This document shows positions 46,053 to 55,467 of a stretch of DNA of 64,000 nt, in pieces (the first letter of the stretch is position 1; every line of letters starts with the position of its first letter). Under the pieces are notes generated by a model. The model did no database searches. It had not been told where the DNA came from and worked only from the letters and a program-made list of their open reading frames with translations. Made by a program: the position numbers and the translations under genes. Source of the stretch: Neisseriaceae bacterium (lineage in GTDB: Bacteria; Pseudomonadota; Gammaproteobacteria; Burkholderiales; UBA11063); assembly GCA_003963245.1 (NCBI GenBank), contig RXJX01000009.1:25057-89056 (forward strand), given 5' to 3'.

Positions 46053-46850
46053 ATGAAAAAATTATTGATACTCTCTTGTTTAACCAGTTTTAATGCCTTT
46101 GCCAGCTGTAATATTTATCTGGATAGCTATGCTAATATTGAAAGTGGCTCAGTGAAAATAGTTAAATATGATGAAACTTATGAAAGATACAGAGCACAAA
46201 ATCTTCCCATGTCAGGTATAAATGTAAATTCATATGCTTTTACCAGCTATGGAAAAAATATGAGTTGCTCTAGTGGGGTATACCAAGGTAGCCAGTTATT
46301 TTCTTTACAATTTATGCCTTATTGTAGTGAGTCCGTTAACAGCAGTGATTTAAGCAAGGTTAATGATGGCGAATATTACACTCAAAAATGTACTGGTAAT
46401 CTTTCGGTAGATATTTTAAAGAAATATGACGATTCTTTACTAAACATAAGTATAGTTCCAACTGGCTTCCTTGCAATTTCATTCCGTAGTTTCATTGTAA
46501 ACACAAATGAAAGTTCGATTATTGCATTTAAGGTTGAGAATCTGGTACCGCCTAAAAATATTAACATTGGAGCATCAAGGCCTATATTTAAAAAGGGTTA
46601 CTATCGTTTTGAAGATAAATATGGCGGTTATCAACCCTTTTTATATGATAAAACCACTCATAAAGATGCTTTAATAGATGTTTATCTTGCACAAAAGGAT
46701 GATTATCTAAAATTAGGTAGTTGTAGTATTTCAATGAACACAAATAATAAATTAAGCATAAAATGTCTCACAGAAAACGAATCTAAAGATTATAAGCTTG
46801 TCTCACAATATGATTCAATCACGCTTATCAACCCAACTAGAGAAGATTAG
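46053..46850 (+). CDS. Secreted protein, function unknown
   Basis: 265 residues with a signal peptide KKLLILSCLTSFNAFA, followed by SCNIYLDSYANIESG. Several cysteines suggest disulfides. Predicted mainly beta structure with no recognised motif. GATAGGATAA precedes the ATG. It lies 108 bases after the LysR-linked lipoprotein gene on the same strand and could share its transcript. Confidence 0.6.
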   Translation: MKKLLILSCLTSFNAFASCNIYLDSYANIESGSVKIVKYDETYERYRAQNLPMSGINVNSYAFTSYGKNMSCSSGVYQGSQLFSLQFMPYCSESVNSSDLSKVNDGEYYTQKCTGNLSVDILKKYDDSLLNISIVPTGFLAISFRSFIVNTNESSIIAFKVENLVPPKNINIGASRPIFKKGYYRFEDKYGGYQPFLYDKTTHKDALIDVYLAQKDDYLKLGSCSISMNTNNKLSIKCLTENESKDYKLVSQYDSITLINPTRED

Positions 46851-46910
46851 TATGCTTCACAGAACCTAGTTTGTTATAATTGAGCACTACAAATATAAGA
46901 GAAGCTTATA

Positions 46911-47858
46911 ATGGAACTATTATTTTTACAACCAATTTTTAAAGAACGAATTTGGGGCGGGCATAAATTAAAAACTGACTTTGGCTATGCCTTAAGCAGC
47001 AATCAAACTGGTGAATGCTGGGCGATCAGTGCCCATAAAAATGGTGAAACCTGTATCCGTAATGGTGTTTATGCAGGAATGCCTCTTTCCCAATTATGGA
47101 ATGAACATCCTGAGCTATTTGCTAACGATAAGCCTCGCGAATTTCCTTTGATGGTAAAAATTCTGGATGCTAATGATGATCTCAGTGTGCAGGTGCATCC
47201 AGATGATGAATTTGCACAACTAATTGAAAATGATCTGGGTAAAGCTGAATGCTGGTATGTTCTGGATGCAACAGCAGATGCCAAAATAATCTATGGACAT
47301 AACGCACAAAATTCTGATGAGTTAAAACAGCTCGTAATAGATGGCGAATGGGATAAGCTGCTAAAGCATGTCCCAGTTAAGTCCGGAGATTTTTTTGATG
47401 TACCAACTGGTACAGTTCATGCCCTAGGTGCAGGGACATTAATTCTGGAAGTACAACAATCATCAGATACAACCTATCGCCTTTATGATTATGACCGCCG
47501 TGATGCTTCTGGTAATTTACGTGAATTACACCTAGACAAAGCATTGACGGTGATCAAATCACCACATAAAGAAGGAAAAACCAAGCTAGAGCAACGTGAT
47601 CTTGGGCTTGAAGCAGTATTCACCAGTCTCACAAACAATCAACATTTTCAGGTTGGTAAACTGGAAATTAATGGTACATTAGAGTTAACACTAAACGTTG
47701 CTTATTTACTAATCAGTGTAGTCACAGGTGAAGCAATCCTTAACGGACAAACTATCAAAAAAGGTGATCATCTGATTGTTCCCAACCAAATGCGTAAGCT
47801 TAACTTTAGCGGCTATGCAACATTGATTGTTTGCAATGAAGTTATGCCAAAGAGCTAA
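46911..47858 (+). CDS. manA: Mannose-6-phosphate isomerase, class I
   Basis: Interconverts fructose 6-phosphate and mannose 6-phosphate; zinc-dependent cupin. 315 residues, the short Firmicute-like form. FLQPIFKERIWGGHKL at the N-terminus, zinc ligands in VQVHPDDEFA and GTVHALGAGTLILEVQQSSD, and YDYDRRD. It feeds mannose 6-phosphate to the GDP-mannose route with manC. Confidence 0.92.
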   Translation: MELLFLQPIFKERIWGGHKLKTDFGYALSSNQTGECWAISAHKNGETCIRNGVYAGMPLSQLWNEHPELFANDKPREFPLMVKILDANDDLSVQVHPDDEFAQLIENDLGKAECWYVLDATADAKIIYGHNAQNSDELKQLVIDGEWDKLLKHVPVKSGDFFDVPTGTVHALGAGTLILEVQQSSDTTYRLYDYDRRDASGNLRELHLDKALTVIKSPHKEGKTKLEQRDLGLEAVFTSLTNNQHFQVGKLEINGTLELTLNVAYLLISVVTGEAILNGQTIKKGDHLIVPNQMRKLNFSGYATLIVCNEVMPKS

Positions 47859-47876
47859 AAGCTACTCTTAAATAAT

Positions 47877-47905
47877 AAGGCCGCATCAACATTGATACGG
47901 CTTTT
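47877..47905. terminator. Bidirectional terminator between manA and the SulP fusion gene
   Basis: AAGGCCGCATCA (loop ACAT) TGATACGGCTTTT with one mismatch; serves both convergent genes. Confidence 0.8.
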
Positions 47906-47925
47906 GTTTAGTGTATTAGCCCTTA

Positions 47926-50133
47926 TCACACAATCTGAGCAAAATCACGTTTCTCATTACTCCATTCCAGCATGTGACCTGAATGAACATCATAAATCCA
48001 AGCATTCAGCGTAAGCTCTTTATTTGCTATCATTTCCCCTATTCCTGGATAAGTTTTGAGATTTTGTACTTGATGCAAGAGATTAATTCGCACCCCTTCA
48101 GCAGCGTCTTTGGGTTTATTAAGCTTAAAGCCCGCTTTGATTAGACCAAGCCAGTTATCCAAGCCAATATATCCCAACTTATCATCACCAGTTGCAACCG
48201 AGGCTTTTACCGCTCCACATTCAGTATGCGCACAAATTACTATGTTACGAACACCCAGCTCAGCAACTGCATATTCAATAGCCGCAATTTCACTGTAAAT
48301 ATTATCCGGCATGTACGGCGGAACAACATTTCCTACATTGCGCACAATAAATATCTCACCAATATTAGCTGAGAAGAATGCGTTTGGATTAAGCCGGCTA
48401 TCCGAACAGGTGATCAATAACGTATGTGGTTTTTGTCCCTGAGCAAGAGTAGTTATCAACTGCTGATTGTCCTGTGCATAGTGACTGACATACTTAGTAA
48501 TACCGTGACGGAGTACATCATTTGCGGAGTGAGTTACACCAAATTTTTCCAATAAATCTTTAATTTGGTGCTCAGTAATCGTAATATAGTAGTTTTTTTC
48601 ACCAAAAGTATTGGCACTGATTATGTTTTGTTGATAGTCCTTCATTGAGTGAAATACCACTTTAAGACCAGCCTCGGTTAGCTCGTCAGCAATACTGATC
48701 AAATGTTTCGCACCGCCACTATCGATATTGTGCAAATCAGCAAACTCAAAAATTACAAATTGCAGAGCGTTATGCTCCTGTACAAATTCCTTTATATTCG
48801 CAAGTTTTTCATAGGAAAGAAAAGAAATATTCCCTGTTAAACCAACTCGTAATACATTATTATTGGTCCATAGTTTAATTTCCGCACGAGTGCGTAACAT
48901 CCTGAATCCAACGATAATAAATGCCGCCAAAAGACCTGTTTGGATACCACTAATGAGATCGGTGCCAATAATCGCAAAAAATGTAATAAAATAAATCAGA
49001 ACATCTAGACGATCACTTTTCCATAAATCAATTACTTGGCGTACATTCATCATTTTGAATGCTGCAGCTAATAAAATTCCAGATAAAACTGCGAGAGGCA
49101 TATTTTCAATAAATCTTGGCGCAAAATAAACCACACCTAAGACAATAAAAGCATGAAAAATTGCAGAACGTCTGGTTTTAGCACCAGCCAATACATTCAC
49201 CGAAGAACGTGCAACCACACCAGTTACCGGAATCCCACCAAAAATCGAGGTTCCGATATTGGCAATACCTTGACCAATTAATTCCTGACTTGGATTATGT
49301 AAATCACCTTTACCCATCAGATCAACCGCACTACTCGAAAGAAGCGTTTCTAGTGAAGCTAGAATAAATACTTCCAATCCGGTCAATAATAACTTATGCC
49401 AATCACTAATCATACCAAAATCAATGATCTCAGGATGAATCAAATCATGTGGAATCGTTCCAACTACAGCAACATTCAAACTGGCAAACTTAACCACCGC
49501 CATCGGAATCAATACAGCAAAAACAAAAGCATATGCGCGTGGTAAATAACGAGGAACGATACTCAACAAAGCAATCGTCAAAATTGCCAAAAAAACTCCA
49601 GCTGAGCTAATGTGATTTAGATAAAGATGCGCATGGCGAATAGTCGTTTCTACGGTATTGGTATTAGCTTCTTTAATTTGAAAAATATGTGGGAGCTGCT
49701 CAAAAAATAATAAAAATCCGATACCTGCGGTAAAGGCAAGAACTAACGACAAGGGAATATACTTGGCAATTCGCCCAAGCTTTAAAGCGCCAAAAATAAT
49801 TTGTAATACACCGCAAATTAGCCCTGAGACCAACAGACCAGCAAAGCCAAAATTTGCCATCGTATCGGCAAGAAGTACCGACATCGCAACAGCGGGTCCA
49901 GTAACACTTAATCGGCATCCACCAAATAATGCACCCAAAATACCTCCGACAATTGCCGAAATCAAACCAACTTCAGCACCAACCCCAGTGGCAAATGAAA
50001 TTGCTAAAGACAAAGGAATCGCAACAAAAGCCACCGCAATTGAAGCTCCAATATCTTCACGCAGATATTGCTTCTTAAACATTGGTTTTAATTCGTCACT
50101 GATATAATCTGACAATGATGTTCTGTATCCCAT
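47926..50133 (-). CDS. SulP anion transporter fused to STAS and beta-carbonic anhydrase
   Basis: 735 residues with three parts in order: a SulP membrane domain (about 20-430, 10-12 helices, LSVTGPAVAMSVLLAD), a STAS domain (about 435-530, FEFADLHNIDSGGAKHL), and a beta-carbonic anhydrase (about 550-735) with zinc ligands in LLITCSDSRL and ICAHTECGAV. The fusion suggests bicarbonate transport coupled to CO2/bicarbonate interconversion at the inner membrane. No free carbonic anhydrase is in the window. It starts 13 bases after the convergent-free end of manA's terminator region and lies 9 bases downstream of the GST gene, on the same strand. Confidence 0.9.
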   Translation of the reverse strand: MGYRTSLSDYISDELKPMFKKQYLREDIGASIAVAFVAIPLSLAISFATGVGAEVGLISAIVGGILGALFGGCRLSVTGPAVAMSVLLADTMANFGFAGLLVSGLICGVLQIIFGALKLGRIAKYIPLSLVLAFTAGIGFLLFFEQLPHIFQIKEANTNTVETTIRHAHLYLNHISSAGVFLAILTIALLSIVPRYLPRAYAFVFAVLIPMAVVKFASLNVAVVGTIPHDLIHPEIIDFGMISDWHKLLLTGLEVFILASLETLLSSSAVDLMGKGDLHNPSQELIGQGIANIGTSIFGGIPVTGVVARSSVNVLAGAKTRRSAIFHAFIVLGVVYFAPRFIENMPLAVLSGILLAAAFKMMNVRQVIDLWKSDRLDVLIYFITFFAIIGTDLISGIQTGLLAAFIIVGFRMLRTRAEIKLWTNNNVLRVGLTGNISFLSYEKLANIKEFVQEHNALQFVIFEFADLHNIDSGGAKHLISIADELTEAGLKVVFHSMKDYQQNIISANTFGEKNYYITITEHQIKDLLEKFGVTHSANDVLRHGITKYVSHYAQDNQQLITTLAQGQKPHTLLITCSDSRLNPNAFFSANIGEIFIVRNVGNVVPPYMPDNIYSEIAAIEYAVAELGVRNIVICAHTECGAVKASVATGDDKLGYIGLDNWLGLIKAGFKLNKPKDAAEGVRINLLHQVQNLKTYPGIGEMIANKELTLNAWIYDVHSGHMLEWSNEKRDFAQIV

Positions 50134-50142
50134 ATTTAACCT

Positions 50143-50829
50143 CTATCCAAACTCAAAATAACCAGCAAATAAACTATCTTTAAGCATTTGCGACTGCTCC
50201 TGCTCAATTAATAACGCATTTTGTACTGCCAAATCTCGTTCCATCAAAGCAAAAAAGTTGCGAATCTTAGGAAATGCAGTTAAATCTACCAAATTTTCTC
50301 CGCGACTGTGTTTCTTACACCAACGCAATAAACCATAAGCCTGTCCATCAACAATCGTTGGACCAGTTGGTAAGAAAAATCCGCTCTCGGATAAATTGTT
50401 ATTAAGATATTGCAATATTCCGAGCAAACGAGCTTCTGCTAATTCACGAAATTTATCGGCATAACCATCTTCAACAAAACGATTTGGATAATTAAAATGC
50501 TGAAATGCCGGATGTAATGTAGAAGATAAGTAAGACAACCACTGATAAATTAACGCCCGATCATTGCTACTAGGTAATGGACATACACTACTCTGTGAAT
50601 ATTTATCTGCCAAATAAAGTAAAATTGCCAGATTCTCACCGACAACTACGTCACCATCTTTTAACGCACCAACTTTACCTGCTGGATTAATTTTGCGGAA
50701 TTGTTCACTTTGCCTGATTTCAGGAGTAGTAATCCCCACTTGATAAGGAATTTTTAACCACTCTAAAGTAATTTGCGAACCCAAAGAACAAGCTCCGGGG
50801 ATTATGAATAAAATTGGTTGATCTTTCAT
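50143..50829 (-). CDS. Glutathione S-transferase family protein
   Basis: 228 residues from the ATG at 50829 (MKDQPILFI), which has TTTGGAG 9 bases upstream. An in-frame start at 50895 would run into repeat B2. Thioredoxin-like domain: IIPGACSLGSQITLEWLKIP, with Ser in the place of the catalytic residue, and GDVVVGENLAILLYLADKY as glutathione-binding. Helical C-terminal domain with FLPTGPTIVDGQAYGLLRWC. Beta-class-like. Substrate unknown. Confidence 0.85.
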   Translation of the reverse strand: MKDQPILFIIPGACSLGSQITLEWLKIPYQVGITTPEIRQSEQFRKINPAGKVGALKDGDVVVGENLAILLYLADKYSQSSVCPLPSSNDRALIYQWLSYLSSTLHPAFQHFNYPNRFVEDGYADKFRELAEARLLGILQYLNNNLSESGFFLPTGPTIVDGQAYGLLRWCKKHSRGENLVDLTAFPKIRNFFALMERDLAVQNALLIEQEQSQMLKDSLFAGYFEFG

Positions 50830-50845
50830 CTTTTTCTCCAAAAAT

Positions 50846-50950
50846 ATACTCAAACTGATTCGAAAGGCTGGTAGGCGACAAGCGACGAAGCTCACTGGTA
50901 GTAAGTGAGAAGCTTGTCAACAACCTAGCATGATGAATCTGATTGAGTAT
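50846..50950 (-). repeat. Dispersed structured repeat, family B, copy 2
   Basis: 105 bp with pairing ends ATACTCAA/TTGAGTAT. Inner stems are GACAAGC/GCTTGTC and CTCACT/AGTGAG (minus strand). It shares the arrangement of copy 1 at 4359-4465, including the identical runs CTCACTTA and GCTTCGT. It ends 17 bp before the GST start codon. Confidence 0.7.
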
Positions 50951-50982
50951 AGGCATTATAGTATACTAAATGAGTCGGACAA

Positions 50983-52983
50983 TCAAGCTTTGTTTAATAA
51001 TGCCTTTAATAAATTAAATTTATTCGCCAGCTCCGCCTTGTCATCAATTTTCTCAAACCTACGCTTGGCTTCGTCAATAATGTTATGCCCGCCCAATTCA
51101 GCCAAAAAACGTGAACGCTCACGGGTTTCTACCGCTCCAGCTTTTCGACGTTGCTCACAATAACTAATGGTCAGCTCATACTGTGCTCGGGTAATTCCCA
51201 CATACATTAAGCGTCGCTCTTCCTCTATTGTACCCTGAGCGATAGATTCCTGATGCGGTAAAATACCCTCTTCACAGCTAATTAAAAAAACATAGGGGTA
51301 TTCCAGTCCCTTAGATGCATGAAGGGTCGTTAATTTCACCGCATCAGGCTCTTCTTCGTTTTGCCCTTCAAGTAAACTAATTAAGGAAACCGTCTGAATC
51401 AACTCAGGTAAGGTTTTATTATCATTCTCACCTTTTTTAGCTAACCACTCGACAAAACTAACTACATTAGCATAACGTTTCTCAGCAGCTTTAACTTCTT
51501 CACAATCATAGAGATAGGCTTCATATTCAATCGCTTTTAAAATTGCATTAAGTAAATCTCCGGCGGGTTCTTTAGTTTGGCGAAATTGAATATCATTAAT
51601 AAAATTGCCAAAATCTAAAACATTGCCTAATTGCGCTGGGTTGCATTCAGCAGCAAAACCTTCTTCAAATAATGCCGCGAAAAGCGAAATCCCGCGCTTA
51701 GTCGCATAATTAGATAGCTTATCTAGAGTAGCTTGCCCAATTCCCCGTTTAGGCGTGGTTATCGCACGAATAAACGCAGTATCATCATCGTCATTGAGAA
51801 TTAACTTAAGATACGCCATAATATCTTTGATTTCGGCTTTATCAAAGAATGATTGCCCACCTGAAATAGTGTAAGGAATTTTATAATTACGCAGTGCCTG
51901 CTCTAAAACCCGTGACTGATAGTTTCCACGATATAAAATTGCATAGTCAGAAAATTTATGTTGCGCATTTAGCTGATGAAGCATAATTTTACGTGCTACC
52001 ATATCTGCTTCAGCTTCCTCATTCGGACAGGCAATAATCCGGATGGCTTCACCAGTACCAAACTCACTCCATAGTTTTTTTTCAAATAACTTAGGATTAT
52101 TCTGGATTACCTGATTGGCAGCATTTAAGATAGTAATGGTTGAGCGATAGTTTTGTTCAAGCTTAATGATATTAAGATTAGGATAATCTTGGTTTAGCAG
52201 ACGAAGATTTTCACTATCAGCACCACGCCAAGCATAGATGGATTGGTCATCATCGCCCACCGCAGTAAATTGCCCTTGCGTGCCTGCAAGCATCTTGATT
52301 AGCTGATATTGACAAACATTAGTATCCTGATACTCATCAACCAGTAAATAGCGAATTTTGAGCTGCCATTTATGCAATGCTGCCAAATTATTTTTAAATA
52401 ACTCCACTGGTAATTTAATTAAGTCATCAAAGTCAATTGCCTGATAAGTCTTTAGTGTATCTTGGTATTGTTGATAAATGCGGGCAACCACCCGATCAAA
52501 TTCCTCCTTGGCATTAGCTACTGCGGCATCGGGGTTAATAAAACTATTTTTCCACAGTGAAATCTGACTTTGAATGCTGCGAATCAAAGACTTATCAGTG
52601 GTTTGCGCCAAATCGCTGATAATTTTGCCGCTATCATAACTATCCAGCACCGAGAAATTAGCTTTATAGCCTAGTGTTGCAGCTTCTTCACGAAGGATTT
52701 TTAATCCTAGAGCGTGAAAAGTACAGATGGTCAAACCACGCGTTGCCAAACCGTTCACCAACTTAGTTGCACGCTCTTGCATCTCTTTAGCCGCTTTATT
52801 GGTAAAAGTAATTGCCGTAATATGTTTCGCCTGCATACCGCGCTCACGAATCAGATAGGCAATTTTATGGGTAATTACCCGTGTTTTGCCACTTCCTGCA
52901 CCAGCCAACACCAAAAGTGGTCCTGAACAGTACTGTACAGCTTCACGCTGAGGAGTGTTTAATTTATTAAGAAGTTCTTGCAT
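50983..52983 (-). CDS. rep: ATP-dependent DNA helicase Rep (SF1A)
   Basis: 666 residues; E. coli Rep has 673. 3'-5' helicase that helps replication forks past obstacles. Walker A LAGAGSGKTRVITHK near residue 27, motif Ia AITFTNKAA, DEYQDTN (motif II), GDDDQSIYAWRGA (motif III), EQNYRST (motif IV), LTTLHASKGLEYPYVFL (motif V) and YVGITRAQ (motif VI) are all present. The C-terminus is Rep-like. It is divergent from apaH, with repeat A2 in the shared intergenic region. Confidence 0.94.
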   Translation of the reverse strand: MQELLNKLNTPQREAVQYCSGPLLVLAGAGSGKTRVITHKIAYLIRERGMQAKHITAITFTNKAAKEMQERATKLVNGLATRGLTICTFHALGLKILREEAATLGYKANFSVLDSYDSGKIISDLAQTTDKSLIRSIQSQISLWKNSFINPDAAVANAKEEFDRVVARIYQQYQDTLKTYQAIDFDDLIKLPVELFKNNLAALHKWQLKIRYLLVDEYQDTNVCQYQLIKMLAGTQGQFTAVGDDDQSIYAWRGADSENLRLLNQDYPNLNIIKLEQNYRSTITILNAANQVIQNNPKLFEKKLWSEFGTGEAIRIIACPNEEAEADMVARKIMLHQLNAQHKFSDYAILYRGNYQSRVLEQALRNYKIPYTISGGQSFFDKAEIKDIMAYLKLILNDDDDTAFIRAITTPKRGIGQATLDKLSNYATKRGISLFAALFEEGFAAECNPAQLGNVLDFGNFINDIQFRQTKEPAGDLLNAILKAIEYEAYLYDCEEVKAAEKRYANVVSFVEWLAKKGENDNKTLPELIQTVSLISLLEGQNEEEPDAVKLTTLHASKGLEYPYVFLISCEEGILPHQESIAQGTIEEERRLMYVGITRAQYELTISYCEQRRKAGAVETRERSRFLAELGGHNIIDEAKRRFEKIDDKAELANKFNLLKALLNKA

Positions 52984-53010
52984 ATATGATAAAATTTTGC
53001 TCTACTAAAG

Positions 53011-53133
53011 TACTCATCATCTTTGAATCTTGAACTTTGTTGTATTTCAAAAAAGACTCGTCATGTACTTTTACGTACACATCCTTGTCTTTTTTATCAA
53101 TACTTCGCGCTCCAGAATCAAATATTTCGAGTA
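53011..53133 (-). repeat. Dispersed structured repeat, family A, copy 2
   Basis: 123 bp, ends TACTC and GAGTA, inverted relative to copy 1 at 1255-1378. On the minus strand it has AAAAAAGAC/GTCTTTTTT enclosing TGTAC-GTAAAA-GTACA. It fills most of the 203 bp between rep and apaH, 54 bp before the apaH start and 28 bp from the rep start. Confidence 0.75.
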
Positions 53134-53186
53134 TATCTTACTATGAATATTAAAGTACGGTATTGTAACTGATTTAAGGGGCTTAG

Positions 53187-53996
53187 ATGGCACGCTACGC
53201 AATAGGTGATATTCAGGGCTGCTACCAGCAGTTTATGGAGCTACTCCAACTAATCGATTTTAACCCAAGTAAAGACGTTTTATATCTAGTCGGAGATCTG
53301 GTTAATCGTGGTCCACATTCACTCGAAGTACTCAAATGGATCTATAAAAATCAGGATAGCGTAATTACTGTACTTGGCAATCATGATATTTATTTGCTTG
53401 CGCGCTTTAATCACCTAGTAAAGCTTGACAATGATGACACTTTGAGCGATGTAATTCGTGATAAAAACATCAATAAGTATATTGATTGGCTCAGATCATG
53501 CCCTTTAATATACCATGATAATCAATATATTTTAGCTCATGCCGGAATTTATCCGCAAATGGATTTCAACGAACTACTTCATATCAATCATTCGGTGTCT
53601 AATCATCTGCAATCTGCCGACTACGCTCAATTCATCGAAAGCATCTTTGGTAACAAACCTAATTACTGGGATAGTGAACATAGCAGCCTCAAAAAAATGA
53701 AGTTTGCGATTAATTCCTGCACTCGCATGCGCTTCTTAGAACGTGATGGATTTGCGCTAGATTATCGTTATAAAGGCGATTTGGCAAATATGCCGGAACA
53801 TTTAACCCCGTGGTTCAACACTCCATTTAATTCAAGCATTGATAAAAAAATTGTCTTTGGACATTGGGCAGCCCTCGGCTTCTTCCATGAAGAACGTTAT
53901 ATTTCACTGGACACTGGTTGCGTTTGGGGACGTAAACTAACTGCAATTAATCTGGAAAATTATGAACTTGCTCAAATCACCTACAACAATGACTAA
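53187..53996 (+). CDS. apaH: Bis(5'-nucleosyl)-tetraphosphatase (symmetrical)
   Basis: Hydrolyses Ap4A to two ADP. 269 residues of the calcineurin-like fold. Motifs are YAIGDIQGCYQQ, LVGDLVNRGPHSLEVL, TVLGNHDIYLL and LAHAGIYP, then FGHWAALGF and SLDTGCVWGRKL. AAGGGG lies 9 bases before the ATG. It overlaps ubiC by 8 bases from the chosen ubiC start. Confidence 0.95.
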   Translation: MARYAIGDIQGCYQQFMELLQLIDFNPSKDVLYLVGDLVNRGPHSLEVLKWIYKNQDSVITVLGNHDIYLLARFNHLVKLDNDDTLSDVIRDKNINKYIDWLRSCPLIYHDNQYILAHAGIYPQMDFNELLHINHSVSNHLQSADYAQFIESIFGNKPNYWDSEHSSLKKMKFAINSCTRMRFLERDGFALDYRYKGDLANMPEHLTPWFNTPFNSSIDKKIVFGHWAALGFFHEERYISLDTGCVWGRKLTAINLENYELAQITYNND

Positions 53997-54483
53997 ACCA
54001 TTGCTTGATTACCCAAATCATCCTGAATTTGAAGAATTACTCAACTCTTGTGGTTCGATGACTAAACAACTTGAAGCACTCGGACGGCACTTATCTGTCA
54101 CACTACTCTATGAAGGAGTTGTCGGCGATCACTTTCATCGTTATATCACTCTAAACCTTAACCAGATTCCGGTAGTACTGGCTTGTAGTAATGCATTACT
54201 TGAACATGATTTCTTTACAAAATTACTACAAAATGCCAATACCACACCAATTGGTAAATTCTTATTTGCCAATGGCTCAGCTGTAACTCGCAATAGCAAT
54301 ATGGAATTAGACCTTATCCATAGTAATATCATCAACGATCTGCGCCTGCAGAACTATTTTCAGCAACACAAATATCAGCCCGAACAACTATTTTGGCAGC
54401 GCAAATCAATATTCCACTACCAAAATCAACAACTAAATCTAATCGAAATCATCTTGCCTGAACTAGAAAAATTTTTTGAATAA
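53989..54483 (+). CDS. ubiC: Chorismate lyase
   Basis: Makes 4-hydroxybenzoate from chorismate for ubiquinone. 164 residues from the ATG at 53989; E. coli UbiC has 165. The segment TPIGKFLF matches PLGEWLF of the family, and the end WQRKSIFHYQNQQLNLIEII matches WGRRSRF...LTELFLP, with the active-site Glu in EIILPEL. An upstream ATG at 53962 is possible and would overlap apaH by 35 bases. The rest of the ubi pathway is not in the window. Confidence 0.8.
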   Translation: MTKPLLDYPNHPEFEELLNSCGSMTKQLEALGRHLSVTLLYEGVVGDHFHRYITLNLNQIPVVLACSNALLEHDFFTKLLQNANTTPIGKFLFANGSAVTRNSNMELDLIHSNIINDLRLQNYFQQHKYQPEQLFWQRKSIFHYQNQQLNLIEIILPELEKFFE

Positions 54484-54529
54484 TCCGAATGCCTATGATT
54501 TAGCGTTCGTTATTAGATGGATCCATGGA

Positions 54530-55435
54530 CTAACTAATTGAAGTATTGCGCATGCACTCATATATAAAGTCAATAAATAACTGCCCCTCACGTGATATAT
54601 TCTTTTTAGAAACAATATAAAAGTCTATCTCAAATGCATACCAGTCTGGTAACACAGGTAATAATAGTCCATTACGTAATTCATCATAAATTAACGATTC
54701 ATGTGCACCAAATAAATAATTACCACTTAAACCAACCTGAATTGTATGAAAATTATTGCCCATATTGAGTTGATTATTAGTACAATCTAAAAGATATTCA
54801 TCATTGGTATTGCGATGTCTGAATTTCACATATTCTAAAGGTTTAAAATCATGATCAACCAACCCAATAATTTTGTGTTGGGAAAGCTCATCTATTGTTA
54901 GGGGTAGTCCATTACGGATTGCATAATCTTTAGTACAATATAGCCCAATATACTCATGGCGTAAAAATCTGTTATCTAAATTCTCACCTTTAATATGATC
55001 TACTGATAATACTAAATCCAATCGAGGATCTAACCAAGTTCTGATGGAAGGATAAAAGCTGAGATTTAACTTAATATTTGGATATTTCTGTAAAAACTTA
55101 TGTATCTGAGGACAAATTAATCTATTTGAAACAAGGGTTCCAAGAGCTGCATTTACAGTACCGCACGCTTTACTATACGAAGTGATATCTTCACGAGTAT
55201 TTACAATTTTTTCAATAAACAATGGAATATGCTTGCAATTTTTATATACGTGGTCGCCATAAGTAGTTAGCTCAAACCTCTTGGATGTTCTGATAACAAG
55301 CTTTTCTCCAAGGTCTGCTTCCAGCTCAGAAATACGTTTGCTAATTGTTGAAGCATGTATATTCGTTAATTCTGAACATAATTTAATACTTTTTGTTTGG
55401 CATAATTTAATAAATAATGCAATGTCATCTAACAC
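54530..55435 (-). CDS. LysR-family transcriptional regulator (paralogue 2)
   Basis: 301 residues, MLDDIALFIKLCQTKSIKLC at the start and the same length as paralogue 1 at 41145, with high similarity throughout, including the helix-turn-helix IHASTISKRISELEADLGEK. The two probably come from a duplication. It is downstream of cytochrome b561 on the same strand; an 81 bp inverted repeat sits in its leader. The nearest large envelope gene is the protective-antigen-like one at 56475. Confidence 0.9.
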   Translation of the reverse strand: MLDDIALFIKLCQTKSIKLCSELTNIHASTISKRISELEADLGEKLVIRTSKRFELTTYGDHVYKNCKHIPLFIEKIVNTREDITSYSKACGTVNAALGTLVSNRLICPQIHKFLQKYPNIKLNLSFYPSIRTWLDPRLDLVLSVDHIKGENLDNRFLRHEYIGLYCTKDYAIRNGLPLTIDELSQHKIIGLVDHDFKPLEYVKFRHRNTNDEYLLDCTNNQLNMGNNFHTIQVGLSGNYLFGAHESLIYDELRNGLLLPVLPDWYAFEIDFYIVSKKNISREGQLFIDFIYECMRNTSIS

Positions 55436-55467
55436 AATACCAACCTTATAATTTCATCTGTATTATC

